In this document: one piece after another, positions 1 through 24,400 of the stretch | How positions within the stretch are numbered: the first letter of the stretch is position 1 | Layout: every line of letters starts with the position of its first letter | NCBI RefSeq assembly: GCF_036417845.1 | Contig: NC_089978.1 | Location: 122,852,183-122,916,182 of the forward strand | Length of the DNA stretch: 64,000 nucleotides | Origin: Apteryx mantelli | Taxonomy: Eukaryota; Chordata; Aves; Apterygiformes; Apterygidae | Reading direction: 5' to 3' | Position numbers and translations under genes: made by a program | The notes under the pieces: model-generated | The model's input: only the letters and a program-made list of their open reading frames with translations | Database searches by the model: none | Told to the model about the DNA's origin: nothing

Positions 1-3000
1 TCCCTTCTCAACATATTTAAAGCTCCGTCCTAATTAGGAGATGTTACCATGTCATTGATCCTATTAATGTCAAAACCATTGCTGTTAAGTGAGTATTAGC
101 CCCACTTTACATACAAGAGAAACTGAGTCAGCAAACTCGGACAATGCAGCCAGAGTCAACTGCAATCAATTACAGATATGGAAATCAAACACTGATATAC
201 TGAGCCTCTGTCCCTCCTTCCTGGTGGGTCTGTTTTGACCTAAGCAGTTAGAAAAACAAGTCATCTTTATCTGATTTAGCTGCACCTGCAGGGAGAACAT
301 CCCGTGAGGCCAGGTCAAACGTGGAAAGGAAGGGCCTGCCACCTCCTGTTGCTGCTAGCAGCAGATTTTCCTCATGCCCTTGCTAAGGTGTATGTGTGTG
401 TGTGGGGGTAACTACGCAGTTGAGGCATGTTGCAAAGCGACACTACAGGCGAATTTACTGAAGACCAAAGCGTCTTCCTGCAGTTCACCCTCATTATTTT
501 TTATTTAAAGCCCATCATGTTTTGTTAGCTTAATAGTCCTCAAGTTTTAGCTTTAATTGAGCAGACTGAACTTTATATTGACTTTCTGTCTATTGTATTT
601 TCTTTCCATTGTCATAATAAATGGGGTAAGCTTGGTTTCCACACTCACATACGCGACTTACCCTCTTCATCACTCACACACCTACATATCACACTTTCGG
701 AAGGCCATTAGATGTTACCTTACAGTTAAAAAGAAATTACTGAGCAATTTTCCATAGTGAGGTGGGTCATGGTCCTAAAACCTTCATGAAGGCAGATAAA
801 TGTCATTTACGTGAGCTCTACAGGTGGGGAAACCTGAAGCACCAGGGAGGCAATGTTTAAGGTGTTTCTGGTCCACCTATGGTGCTTTCCCTAGCACAGC
901 TGCTTGGCTTGGAGGTGGTGTGATATTTAAAACACTTTATCACAAAAATGCCTTCTTTTGTTTTTTAAGCCCAGATAGTTTTCCAATCCAAGTTACAGCC
1001 AGCCCTTTGAAGAGTTGTAGGCAATGTATGAGTGGGCATACCTTAACTCATGGGTGCTTTCGAACTATAAGGAGGCTGCAGCCTGAAGTGAGGAGTTGTT
1101 CTTCATTTGCGGAGGGAACCATCCCCCGAGCATCAGAGACCCCAATACCTAACAGGGGAGATAATCACAATACCCCACTTGAAAAAAAACCCAACACATG
1201 TTTACACCATACCCTCCAATACACGTTCAAAGCTCTTGTACTTCTCTTCCTCGCTTTGTGAAATGAAGTTCGTGTTTACTTCATATTTTCAGCTCCCCCC
1301 ATATCATGCAGTCTCAGTGCTTTCCATTACCTGTAGTTTATTGATCGATGAATATGAGCATAATTCTAACCACTAGAAAGTATGCAGCTCTTGATGTTTG
1401 TTGAGTGCATCCCTACTGTTGACAATTTGAGCATATTTAGAATGTATATTAAGGATTTTAGTAGTAACAATGCAGAAGGTTATAAAAGAAATTAATTAGG
1501 CTTGTGGGAAACCTGCATAAGTGTATTTGAGGTAATAGAAGTAAGCTTACAATGGCTTGTCTTTAATATAAGAAAAGCTATAACCTCTTCTGATAAGTTT
1601 GTTACTAAATTAGCCTTGTAGTGTATTAGTTTATTCTTAGCTTAAGATATTTGTAGATTTGGTAATAAGGATGTTATAGTAGAGAGACATTAGTAAGCTG
1701 GAGCATGTTTCAAGGTGTTTGCAAAGTTAGTGTTTCTAAGCTTGTAGTATAGGAATATTGAAGGATAAGGTTAACTCACTGAATAAAGTGTACTTTGGAG
1801 CATGTACCTGCCAGACATAAACAGCTATATTAACTTGATGGTTTAAGGTAATAAAAGGCTATGCTGTGGGCTTAGGGGGGGAGCTGTTGCCAAAGGTAAG
1901 ATTCTGGGTATCTGTCTTTTTTGTTGTTGTTGTTCCCACACCAAACAGGTCCTGAGGGTGCAGCCAAAGGTTACAGATTTTCTTTCTCACAGCGCTTAGC
2001 TGTTGTTAATATGGCTTGTTAAATTTGCTGTGTATTTACCATGCAAGTATGCAGTATTTTCTATAATAACTTCAGTGAGGCTGTTAGAATGCCAAAACCT
2101 AATGAAAGCACATTTAGTTAGGGAATGTAGCTTTAATGAAAGAACATTTACTTGGGACATGGCTGTTCTCTGGGGACATGGGATGTGCCATGTTACAACA
2201 GTCCCAGAAGCTGTTTGGATAATGAAGGAAAGGGTCTGCAGAAAGCAGCCAGGTTCATGTGATCTCCCTATGTAGCCTCTCCTTTTGCCACTGCCAGAGG
2301 CAGAGCACCTGGCTAGATGGACACTGCTCTGCCCAGTAGACCCTTCTTCTGCTTACAAAGTAGTTGTGCTAGGCTGCTTCAACCGCTCCCTTGAAAATCC
2401 CCCGCTTCAGTCTAGGAGCAGAATTTGCCCTGGTCTCCTCTGTTGGCTGCAAGCTCAGGGGAGGAAATCTGACAGGGAAGAGAGCCAGGTGGTGCTCTGC
2501 TGTGGCAGTCAAGGTTGCAGAAAAACAGTGACATACCCCATGAATGCAGTTACCATGTGGCACATAAAAATAGTGTTTCCAGAGAAGGACATAGTGAACA
2601 ACAATCCTTTAGCCAAATGGAGGCAAGAGACCCAGGTCACCAAGGGCAAACCAGCACCTGCTTTGTGTTCCCCACACAGATGGTGTGAAGCAGAGGAACA
2701 ATCTGGGAACCTCTCAGACCCCTTAACTCAACTTAACTTAACTCAGACCCCTTAACCCCTTAACAGTTCTTCCTCTCATCTGGTTACTAACAACATGTGC
2801 TGCTTTGACTGCTGTGGCTGTGACTTTCTAGTTTCTATTAAAGAATGATGGCTGCTTTTCATGTTCGTGTTCTCCAAGGAGAAATTTCCAATGGCAATCA
2901 TTTGCCTTGTTCTTATCTGTCCAGCGAATTTCAGGGATTTTTTTTCTCCAGCAGCTTATGTGCTCTTAGTAAGAAAGACTGCAATCTCCCTATTATTCTC

Positions 3001-4529
3001 TTCAAGGTGTGCCTAATGTAACAAACAGGGGGAACTTATGTGTTATACCTTGCATTGAGCCAACCTCCCACTACAGCTGAAAAGTGAGTTCCTATCCCCA
3101 AATGCTCGTTTCCCCATGTACCATCTCAAGCGGTCATGTGATCCCATGCTGAGATAATTCACCTCACAAAGTAACAGAAAAATAACCCTAAACAGGTAGT
3201 AAGGTGGAACAACTTAAAAAAGTGTTTGACGAGCACAGTGGAGGGGCCAAGATGCCCCGGCAGATGCAAGAGGAGGTACAAGTGGGGCAGGACCCTTTGG
3301 GCAGCAGCTGCTATAAATCAGCTCAGTCCCAACCACATCACGTCACCTTTATATCACTTCCCACTTCCTACACTCCACTATGCTTCAGCCAAGCTTGAAT
3401 GAAGCAGGTAAGTATTATTCCTTCTCCAGGGAGGACAGTGCTTATCCTGACCTGGGGGAATCATCCCTTCAGTTTACACAGTGGTAGTAACTTTTGAAGC
3501 CACATCAATCTGTGAGTCACGGCCTCCAGGACAGTAGACAACTGGCTGCCATTTTGCATTGCTGGGTTCAGACCTAGGACTCAAGTCACCTCAATTTATG
3601 TATGTGGGCAAACAGCTAGCTATCAGAGCAGGTTACCTTTCATCTGTTACCTTCCCAGATACTATATTTTTAGGCTTTCTTGGAAGCATAAGAACTAAAA
3701 AGTACACAAAGTTTGGTAATCACACATTCCTACTTGCCTGTGGGAAAGAAGCGATTGGGCTTTGCCAGTGTAGCTGACAGAAATAGTTAATAGGAGGAAA
3801 ACCCTACAGAGAAAACGGTATGATTCCCCTGAGCATATATGCCACATAGCAATGCAAGCTGCACTAACTTGGTGGACCTACTCTTGCAAGCTTCTGTGGC
3901 CAGATGACTAGGCCAACAGATAATACTGCTGTTGATTCTCCAGAGACCTGTTCCGAAATGAACTACCAACCAAATTGACAAACACACACACAAGTAAGCA
4001 TAACAAATTCTTCAAACTTGAACTGCAGGTGTTTTTAAAGTCAGAAGCATTCTGGCACATTTCTTTTATTTCTTTCTTTGCATTTAAAACACCTTGGTTT
4101 GCAGCAATTTGCCTGACATAATATCAACTATGACAAGGCAAAACCTGTTCTCACCTCTGTTTCATGGATTCTGCTTTCATGAAGATGTAAGGTTTGCATT
4201 GCATTCAGGAAAATTCATCTATTGCAAAGTGTCATCAAATCTGAGCAAAATTAGGTGAGACCACACGAATCAGACTCAGGATAATAGATCTTTTCTCTTT
4301 TTAGGAAAATATTTTTAGGAGAATTTGGGTGTGCCTTTGACAAATTAAATACATAACACAGACTGTAAACACGAGAGCAAGAAGCCACTCACAGAAAGCC
4401 CTGGGTTAGAGATGAGACAGATGGATCAATCAAAACATTTAACTCCTCAGGACTGTACCATGTCTTAGTTGGTTTTAATTGCATTTATCTCCTTTAAAGA
4501 ATGAGTCTAAGAGGTGTTTTTAATTTATC
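1..4529. other. Probable intergenic region downstream of TAGLN3
   Basis: No exon of a known gene was recognised on either strand. In human the next gene in this direction is TMPRSS7, and I see no serine-protease, SEA or CUB exon here, so it presumably begins below position 1. The open frames in this stretch (the longest, 2285-2755 plus, is 156 codons) have no recognisable domain and no splice or codon support. Confidence 0.6.
2712..2765. repeat. CTTAA-rich short tandem repeat
   Basis: The block CTCAGACCCCTTAA occurs twice (about 2712-2725 and 2742-2755), separated by ACTTAACTTAA units and followed by another CCCCTTAAC. It looks like a small local expansion. Confidence 0.7.
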
Positions 4530-4535
4530 TTTATT
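4530..4535 (-). terminator. Candidate TAGLN3 poly(A) signal
   Basis: A minus-strand AATAAA hexamer about 380 nt after the TAGLN3 stop. It is chosen only for the presence and distance of the hexamer. Confidence 0.4.
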
Positions 4536-4916
4536 CTTAGGTGAAACAATATCATCACTGAACTGAAGAATGAGGTTACTGGTTGAGATATGAGTGGTGT
4601 GAGACAAATATGGAAGATAACAGTTTGCAAATAAATTAATACAGAATAATTGTCTTTGCATAGTTCAGAAGTGAAAAAGAGGAGGCAGCAGTGCACACGT
4701 GCTGTGAACTGACACACACCACCACGAAAACCCATGTTGCTAGATGAACAGTTGCAGCTGCAAAAAAACCCAACCCAAACCAAACCAAAAATATGCCAAA
4801 TCTTAGAGCGCACTAACTATTAAAAAAACAGGCAGAAAGGGAACTAATGAGCTTTTTTTCTTTTTCTTAATCAGACCATGCTGCAGAAGGAGTGTTTTCT
4901 CTACAGACAGATGCTT
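4530..4916 (-). other. TAGLN3: Probable TAGLN3 3' UTR
   Basis: This lies between the stop codon and a minus-strand AATAAA at 4535-4530. A 3' UTR of about 400 nt is plausible for this gene, but other AATAAA hexamers exist further on (about 4070-4065), so the true cleavage site is uncertain. Confidence 0.5.
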
Positions 4917-15189
<10,273 letters not shown>

Positions 15190-15679
15190 CTATATATGCT
15201 ACACAGTTGAACAGATGTTCACCAATGCTGAAAGTAACTACATGGCAATGGTTAGAGCTGTTCTGCAGAACAAGGGAGGGATCAAAGAGGGAATATCCTT
15301 TTTCAAAGATGCACATCAGCTAAAAAATTCTTAAAAAAAGAAGGAAAAACAAAAACACTCCCCTCCTCCCCAACCACAGAAATAGAATACGAAGAAGAGC
15401 AAGATTTTAAACAGGGTAGCTTTTAAGAAGAGGCTTCTGCTCCGATTACAGAGAATACAATAGAGTTTTCAGATCAGTGTTAAGGCTGCCTGCAAATCCA
15501 AAAGCACTTTAAAATTGCCTACCTAATACTTGCTAATAGAAGGAAGGTTACACATGGGAGCTCAAGAAGTCCTTTTAGAGATGCAATCAGGGTCTTCCTC
15601 TGCAATGATGGATATCCAGAGATCAGCAAATTGAAAAGTGTCGATGAATTTAAGAAGAGACGAAGGCTGCCACAATGCC

Positions 15680-15699
15680 CTGCTGCTGCTGCTGCTGCA
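15680..15699. repeat. Short CTG trinucleotide run
   Basis: Six CTG units followed by CAG, in non-coding DNA just upstream of the first TAGLN3 coding exon. Confidence 0.85.
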
Positions 15700-16708
15700 G
15701 CATCGTGGTTTGAAGAACAGTGTATTGATTTGATTTTTCTCACATATGAGGAGGGTCAAAGCAGGGGCGTTGCTAAGAGCCATCAAAGAGGCCTGCCTAC
15801 TCAGTCACAGCCGGTGGGGGGGTCCTGTTTATCTCGCCCATCTGCAGTCTGTGTTCATGCATGTTTCCTCAGCCTTCTGCTTGGTCACCCTGCAGACTCC
15901 GTTTTACTTCACCTAGTCTACCTCAACCCAAACTGCACCAAGCATCCCAGTGCCTTACAGCTGGAAATACAAAGAGAGGGACTTCATTGGATACTGCCCC
16001 ACTAAACAAAGGTAACAAAAGCAAATAAAATACATAGTAATTACTTTTGCAAAGGAGAAGCAAAACCTTTTTATCCCTCTTCTGCATTGTGACGCTAGCA
16101 TGGTTAGAGCATGGAAAGTAACTGCTCCTGTCTGCTGCTCAAGTGCTCACAAGGAGACCTGACAGGGGGGATAACAGGATGCAAAGTCAAGGAGGAGAAA
16201 GCAGTTAGGTAGAGTATTAAGGCAATCACCCTGTCATTAGTATATATTAGGCTATCAAATAGTGTCCCGAGGAAATAAGCCTTTAAAAATAAGCGAGAAC
16301 CAGTAAAAACTAGCAAACATACTGTAAAGCATAAGGCTCATATTTTCTGCTGGTATGAGTCAGCATACCTCCACTGATAGCAAGGGAGCTATGCCCATGT
16401 ATGGTAGTTTAAATCTTGATTATAGCACTGCAGTGATGGGAGGGAAGTGAAGGAAAGCGAGGTAAGCCAAGAGACTTTTACTTTGGTCTCCTTTGTACAT
16501 ATTTATCCTTTATTAAACAAAATAATTTTGCTCCTCTCTGAGTAGCACCAGACTTCACATGCCTTTCAGCCATGCTGTAAATCAAACCTGCTATAAAATA
16601 GTTCCCTTTTGGCAAATGTATCATGTTTAGTTTGGTATGCAAGAAGGTTGGTAAACCCAAGGTGGATTCACAGTTAGCTCTTTGCCAGTGAAACGCCTTC
16701 TGCTGCCT

Positions 16709-16712
16709 AAAA

Positions 16713-16743
<31 letters not shown>

Positions 16744-16744
16744 A
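16709..16744. repeat. TAAA tetranucleotide microsatellite
   Basis: About eight or nine uninterrupted AAAT/TAAA units in the non-coding interval upstream of TAGLN3. Confidence 0.95.
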
Positions 16745-18373
16745 GTGCAACTCCTTGTATATCTATCTCATAATGGCCTCTCATCCATTACTTTCTTATT
16801 TAAGGTCACGAATTCTCAGATTTATACTGCTTGGGATGCTCCTGGGCTTGAGCAGACACAAGAGATGAAAAAATTTAATAGATGACCTAATTCATTGTTC
16901 TCTTCCACAGGCATTTCATTTAGTGCTTTCTGTTCTGTGCACTGGTAGTTTTAAAACCCTATGAAATATTTGATTACATAACTCAGTGTGTTATGTGGCA
17001 AGGCCATCACCTGAGCACTTTCCATCCCGGAGAACATGCCATCAGAGGCACAGCAGATGGACCAGCCACGGAGCGCGGGAACGAAGGGTGCAAACCAAGC
17101 CTGAAGATGGCAGGAGGAATAAACTGCAGCGGCAACAGTAAAAAGCAGCACAGGAATTTGATGGCCTTTCCATTCAAGCAACGGGTAAGGGCTAGGCCTT
17201 ACACTCTGGCCAGCGCCACAGAGAAGAAACTCTATTTTGTACTTTCAGATCTTTTTGCAGTCTTCCCTTTAAAAGGGAGCTCTCTAGGTTGCCTGGCCCT
17301 TTCTGGTCATGTCAGGGTGCTCAGTGCTCACTAGCAGTGGGATTTCATGAGAGCTCTGTACCTTTGCGTCAGCCTCTAACTCACTTTCTAACTTGGGGGC
17401 AGGAGTGAGTAATTTAACTCTCATAAGCTGCACAGCAAAAGTCTCCCCCTTACTGTCTCCCCCTTCACAGATGTTGGCTATGCAACCTGTTCTCATGGGA
17501 TCGTTCCACACTGTGAAAGCTGGAAAGCAATCTTGTCCATCAATATTAATTTTTAATATGGCTTTGAAACCCAGGAAAGTTGCAGAGGATTGGAAAAATG
17601 CCAGTCCTATACCAATATTTTCAAAGTATAAGTAATCAAATCATAAAGCTGCTATTGTGACTTCAGTCCTGGGAAAAACAATAGAAAAATTCTGGTTTCA
17701 AAAGCGACAGTGTTAATGCAATTTACTAAAAGCTCTGTAACACATTAGACTTGGCTACCACATGACATGTTGATTAGGGAACTAAACTGATTCAGAAACA
17801 ACATGAGACATTAAACAGATGAAGGCTGGCTAACTAGTAGGTCTCATAATGTGATTGTACTCGAGAAATCATCAAGGATCAAGTATATTTTCATTCAGCT
17901 TGTACAAGGATATGTTCTCAGCACTGAACTATTTAACATGCTATCAGCAACCACCAAAAAATACCCAAATTCCTAGCAAGATCACAGCTTATGCAAGCTG
18001 TGATTAGTAAACAACAAAGAAAACTGCCTGAAAGCAATCTACCTGGAAGCAGGTAAAAAACATGTCTCAATGTAGCCAGTGACAGCATAGGCAGAAAAGT
18101 GCTTTACAGCAGCATTCTGCCATATGAATCGGCAGCTTTAAAAAAACGCAGAGGGAAATGGAAGATAAGCTGGTGGGCACAAACTCTGGGTGAAACACTG
18201 TGACCAAAGAGCTTGGCTGTACAAAACATGGGAGGCGCAACAGCAATGGCTAGAAATGTGACGTAGAGTAAGGCGCAGGTTTTCAGCAGCGGAGGTCCTT
18301 AGCCATTACAACACCTCAACTACTTCTGATGGATTTTGTCCTATTTTAATTTTCTTGGTAACCCAAGATTGGA

Positions 18374-18415
18374 ACTTATAACTAAAAATATAATACTTAT
18401 AACTAAAAATGTAAG
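18374..18415. repeat. 21-bp tandem duplication
   Basis: ACTTATAACTAAAAATATAA plus T is followed directly by a near-identical copy. The two units are 18374-18394 and 18395-18415 and differ only near the end. Confidence 0.8.
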
Positions 18416-19377
18416 TAGAGATGAAACTTGGGGTCTTGAAGTAGCATTTAATTCGTCTGCATCCTATGGCTCATGTTATGCTTCAAATAATATAGATAAT
18501 CACAATATTACCTTATAGGCTTAAAAACTTTGTAAATACATAAACAAATGTTGCCAACAACAACAAAACCAACATTAATTTGCTCACTACCTATGTTTAC
18601 ATCCAGGGTGATTTGATAGTTTTCAATGGTTTCTAACTAAAACAAAGAGGGAAAAGTAAAACTTCCCCTGTCACAAAGCAACCCTCAGCTTTTGTCAGAT
18701 TCACTGCTCAACAATTCACCCCACAGAAGGAATCTGGTATTTCAGTCATCTCAAAGCGCTGTCTTTTGAAGTATGCTGGGTCAGCTCCCCTCAGATGAAG
18801 CTATCCAAGAATCAGAATAACTGGTAAGTCTAGGCTGTGTAATAATGGGCGTTTCCCAAATAGGTTAAAAAAAAAAGTCTTTCAGGAAAGTTTCCAAAGC
18901 TGTAAAGCAGCTACTGCACTTCCCTTCACAAGGAAACTTTTCATAAGGACTGTTTAAAGATGCTCTCTGCATATACTCCGAACGGCTGACGCAGCAACTT
19001 CTGGAATTGCAGAGAGGATGCCAAGGATCAATAAGAGCTCAGAGCAAGTAGAGGGCCTCCTTGGAGAGCTGCAAGGCCAGAGCAGTGCTGTGCAGACCGC
19101 TGGTTTTATTCATGCCCCTGCCTTGTCATAAGACATCTGGAGGTGCTGTAGGCAAGAGAAGTAGTCAGACTGGGGGAAAAAAAAACCACTATTAGAACAT
19201 TGCCATCTTTTTAACAGTGCAAATTAGGCTACAGAAGTATCACAAGCAGAAGACAATGTCAACAGTGATTTTAAGAGTTTTGACTTCCCCATTAATTTAA
19301 AATGCAGATTTAAAATACAAAAAGTAGAGAGCATCAAAGACGGGAAGTGCTGGCTAGCTTAAACAAGTATCTTCTCT

Positions 19378-19425
19378 TCTGCCTATAAAAAGTCGTTGCC
19401 ATCTGCCTATAAAAAGTCATGGCCA
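19378..19425. repeat. 24-bp tandem duplication with TATAAAAA core
   Basis: Two adjacent 24-nt units (19378-19401 and 19402-19425) share TCTGCCTATAAAAAGTC and end in GCCA. They differ at two positions. Each carries a TATA-box-like CTATAAAAA on the plus strand. Confidence 0.9.
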
Positions 19426-21434
19426 GCTTTGAAGATAACAAGACACTGGACAGTCTCAAGCAAGCACATAGTTGGAACACATCAGATCTGAGATTAAAAG
19501 GAAAATAATTCAGGAAAGAAGAATCTTCCTATTTGTGTGATAGAACAGAATGGGCTGACAGTCTGATCTGCAGAACAAAACAACAACTAGGGCTGCCACA
19601 AGAAGAGATGTGTCTGAAGTTCATAAGCCATTTACCACCTTCAAGGCAGCTTGCCCACAGAAATAGTTATTACCTACCACTGGAAACTAACTCCTGTGGA
19701 TGTAGCTGCCAGCATTCCCAAGATGACCTTGAAGGGATTGTGCATTTTAATTCCCAGGATCTTTTAAATCTTGTGCTGAACTGACAGACTCCTTGAAAGA
19801 AAACAAACACATTTTTTCATCAGAGTTCACTGTCTTCAACAGAAACAATACTTTTTGTTCAGATCAAACTGAGAGCTAACTTGATCTAAAAATTACATAT
19901 TACCATACACACTTACCAGGTGAACAGAAAAAAAGGTAACATCTCTGTTTTACTGAAACATAGGTCAAAACAGAGAATAAAGTTTATCTAAAAAATCCCC
20001 TAACTAAATAAATGCTCTATTCTTATTATTGGAGAGTTAGCTTTGCAGTCAGGGACTTTTCAAGAATTAGCCTCCTAAAAACTTGCACATGTTCTGCCAG
20101 GCAAGCCATATTCAGTATATTCATATTCAGCAAAGGACAGCACTCCTATATGGCCCAGACCTGATCCCAGGCAGCCTCTGTCCTTCAGGGATTGCTTTTC
20201 CAGGCCCAAAGTCTGGGCAGACCACTTACACCGCTCCAACCTTCAAGCGTGCTGCTGTTCACCATACCTTTGCCACAGACACAGGCACCTGCTTCCACCC
20301 TGACAGGCAGCAGTGACCTTCTCACATTGCCTTGTGGGAGGCGAACAGACAACTCGGTGCAGGTCAGAAGGAGCAAAAAGAACACAGCCTTTTATGTGCC
20401 AATCTAAAAGTACTTTAAATCTATATTTTAGTTTCAGAACCAAATGACTGGAAGTTTTAGCAGCTGTCATTTGCTTTTCATTCCAAATATAAATGCAGAG
20501 CTAGCTCAAGTCATTTGCCAAACACAAAAACAGACACTGAGTGGGCTGAGAACAGGTCTATTCCTCACCCATAATCAGATCAGAAGCTACAATTACTGCG
20601 TTACATGGAGGAGGCCCATTTCTCTTTAATGAGATTGAAGTGTTGGACGATATAACATACCTATGCAGGACTTGAAAGAGAAATATGAGGTCAAGCCTTC
20701 AACTACACTGTAATAGGCCCTGTAATTTAGATTTATGTGTAACATGTCCTAGGCTGAAACTTTTAATGTTCTTCTAGTCAAGTATATATCAATGCGAGAT
20801 GAGGTCCTATAGCAACAAAATCAATCTGAACTATGCAAACTGACCTGTGAGCAGTAAATCTGTGATCAGTGTATTTTTGTCCTTCATCTCTATCCTTTCT
20901 CCCCAACCTTCCCAACTGTTACAGCAATCCCATCCACTAGAAAACACCTGCCAGGGAAAAAGCAACATACACAGTGGCCTTAAAAGTACGTATGCAGCAA
21001 GCTGCCTGCTATTAAACAGGAGAGCCGAGTTCACTCTGCCTTTCCTGTTTGTGCTGGGCTTGAGCACAAGGGCAGAGGGGAAAACGGTGCATTCTGACTT
21101 CTGGTATTTGGATATGTGTTCTTTACACAGTTGTTGATTTTCACAAAGCTTTATTGAAATTCTACATTTTCCCAAATCTGACTGAAGCTGTACAGCAACT
21201 CAAGGCAGGGATTGCTTGTCTTAGAGACAGTTCAGCTGCAAAATCCTCTTTTTTCCAGGGAAGCCTTTATCTTTGAATATTTTCAACATAATTTTTTACC
21301 ACTTTTTTTTTTTTTTTTTTAAACAATTCTGCAGGGTGACACAAGTCTGCCCATTTGTAACAGCACGATTGAGTAACACTTAATCAAGGAGGTTCAAATC
21401 TCATTATTCCCCAGGTCATGATTTTACCATCTCC

Positions 21435-21480
21435 TTTTTTTGGGGGGGAGGGGGGAGGAGGGGGAGGAGAGGAATAGGAG
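21435..21480. repeat. G-rich low-complexity tract with quadruplex potential
   Basis: A short T run is followed by several runs of four or more G separated by single A or AGGA, which could form a G-quadruplex on the plus strand. Confidence 0.85.
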
Positions 21481-24400
21481 TGACAAGGACAGAAGCAGTG
21501 GTGTGACTTTGACCAAGGCACTGGTTCATTGTCAGAGCTGGGTATTGCAGTATGACTCGAGTGCTCGAAACATTAGAGCTGGTTGGGAGCTTCCCTCTAA
21601 GCACCTTTTCACTTGATATGAGAAGTATGGTACCATCAGTCTCAGCCCCCATGAGTAACTGTGTGTCCAAGAGAAAGCACTTAATCAAAAATTAACATAA
21701 AAATGAAACAGCAGGAGGCAGCTCCTCTGAGGCCTATCCAACTAGGAGTCTTTTTGTGAACAGTGTTTTGTTTATATTTTGTGTTAAAGCAAGAGAAAAT
21801 AAATTGGCTGAAACGGAAAGTGCATGAAACACTTCATACCAGTTAACTCGGAAAAGGCTGCTGTGTGTAATACAAAGCCAAACAACAGAAGAGTCAAAAC
21901 AAGTGGAATATATGAAAAGATTAAAATTAATATATATAAAACTGCACTAGTACAGCTCAATATACACAGAAGAAGAGCATTTGCTTAACAGTAAAGAAGG
22001 TTAATAACCTTTACAGATTCTTTCAATACATACTGGTCCACTGCATAGTAGCTCCCGAACCCTGGAAAGGATTCCTCGCCATTTCGGTGTTTTTTTTTAG
22101 TAGACAGATTTAAAGTTTGCTTCACAAGTTAGGTTTCAAATAGCTTCAAATATTTTGCAGCAGATCTGAAATGAAAGCGTCATTTGATAAGGACTATGGA
22201 CAGTTGAGGCGAGCTGATAACGCTTTTGTTTCTTTTTTAATTACATCTATTACCTGTTTCTTTAGTGTTACATGCTAATCAAGCTTCATGCCTAGCTATA
22301 AAAGCTCATATGTGTTATACATTCATGAAAATTAGAGGACTAATTAATTCCTTGGCAGGAATTCATGTTATGTAATTTAATCATTACACATAAAATAAAT
22401 ATCTCTAGGCACTTATTCAACTAGTATTGTTTGATCAAAAAGCAGTCGAATTCCTCTGTTAGTGTCCAGAGCTTCCTTGTGCTGTGACAACACTCTCAGC
22501 CCCAACACATCCATACTGTGTTCAGTGACAGGCGAGCCCGGAAGTGATTTTCAGTCCTGCCAGAAGTGAAAGACAATAACACTAACTTAGCGAAGAGAAC
22601 TACTGAAAATAATTAAGTGTAAACTAAGAAATTTTAAGAAAACAAACCCTCCAACCACCACAAGAAAATCCAGCATACTGTTGAAGAGATGTATGTTACA
22701 TTTCCATAAAATACTTTGTACTTGGCAGCAAATAAGATGTCCATAAAAACAAAACCAAAAACCACAGAACCTAAGAATCCATTAGAAAGGATTCCAAAAA
22801 TGCGCACCACGCAAAGCTTTCTTTCCAAATATATAATACACTAGTTTAATATAGAATTTCTACAAAAGAGAAATAGCTTTTTAAACATGACTAACATTGA
22901 AAATAATTCACTATCTAGGCATCTTCCAGCAAAGATGAGAGAGATGCCATAAGCACCACCTCACAGGGCAAAACATACTACTGAATAAAATAAGAATGAC
23001 ACCATAACATGTGAATATGGCATTAGAGACTGTCAAGACTTCCTGGTAAGGCAAGAGCTAGTTATGAGTAGGTTGTAAATCTCTCTGGTTTCAGGGATGC
23101 TACAGCAGGAAAGCTGGGCCTTTAGCTGTTTTTCTTCAGACCTTCTGCTACTGCAATTAGCAGTACAGCTCTGGCAACACTAACACAGGAACAGGGAATG
23201 CAGTGGAGAACACAGGTTATCACACAACCCTTCCTTCAGGCATTTGAACATGTCCAGTTGGCAGTAATCAACATGCTGGTAAATTCCAGCATGAACACAC
23301 AGAAAATGCTATGCCTGCGAGAGCAATACCCATGGAACTACTGCGGCAAATTTAGAGGAAAAAGTCTGGCTACATTAGGTCTACCTCAAAGCCATCTTTG
23401 CATTTAAGAGGAATAAGGACTGAAAGCAGAAAATAGTAAAGAAACTCAGAGAAAAGGGCATTAGCATTCGTTGCATCTCAAATGTATTATCTGGAATACT
23501 CTATTAAGAAAGTATAATCTCTGCCTTTGTATTTAGGCAGTGTATTTTAACTCTGGGGTGCACCTGAAGCAAACTACCACTTATCTCCATTTAGCGAGCA
23601 GGGAAGAAATGTAAACAGAGAACTACAAAACCACTGACTAGCAAAAAACCCCTAGGATTAATCGTTTCAATAATGCTAAGGTCTAAGCAATTGTTGCTGC
23701 AGTTGTATCCTCAACGATTGTGTCAAATAAGCCAGTTCTGCTGCCTTCTCCCACCCAGATGCTATCACAACAGAATTAAAACAAACAAACAAACAAAAAG
23801 CACACAACTCCCCCCCTTCATCTTTGTTTTCAGTTATCTTGCACTAAGGCACTGCAACAAAAAGACTTTACCCATGAGATACCAATTGCTTGATAAAAGT
23901 TAAGATGAACCTTTGAAGGAAGACAAAGTAATTCTTTCAAGGGAATTACACAGCTCCAGTCTATGCAGAGGTATAAAGACTTTTCCAAACTGTTGAACAG
24001 AACAACATACGTACATTCAACTGGATGTATACAGGGATAATGCCCATTCAAAAAAATAACTCAAGAGTTTTTCAGCTACTGAAATAACTTCTTTAATAAA
24101 TGTGAAAGAAAATACATCTATTACAATTGGTAACCTTGTGCCTTAATTAAAGTTGAAGTAATTCTGAACTACTGCAATCTGCTTTCTTCTTTTCATCTAT
24201 TTCTTCTTCCTTTAAGAGACAAAGCAATCTGAGACATGACAAGTGAATCAAAAAAGAAATTGCCATAGGTAAGCTAACAGCAAAAAGTTTTAAAGTAACT
24301 TAATTTTGATTTGACTGTCTCTTTAAAACTCTCACAAATCTGTTTTTCAGGTTATATTAGATGCAACGGTCATATGAATCCATATAAAGAAGATAACTGT

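Noticed and set aside
2285-2755. A 156-codon plus-strand open frame downstream of TAGLN3
   Set aside because: It has no recognisable domain, promoter or splice context. Its end runs into a CTTAA-type simple repeat, which points to chance.
1380-2900. A possible retroviral LTR or other long repeat downstream of TAGLN3
   Set aside because: I could not find paired ends, a primer-binding site or coding remnants, so there is no basis for a call.
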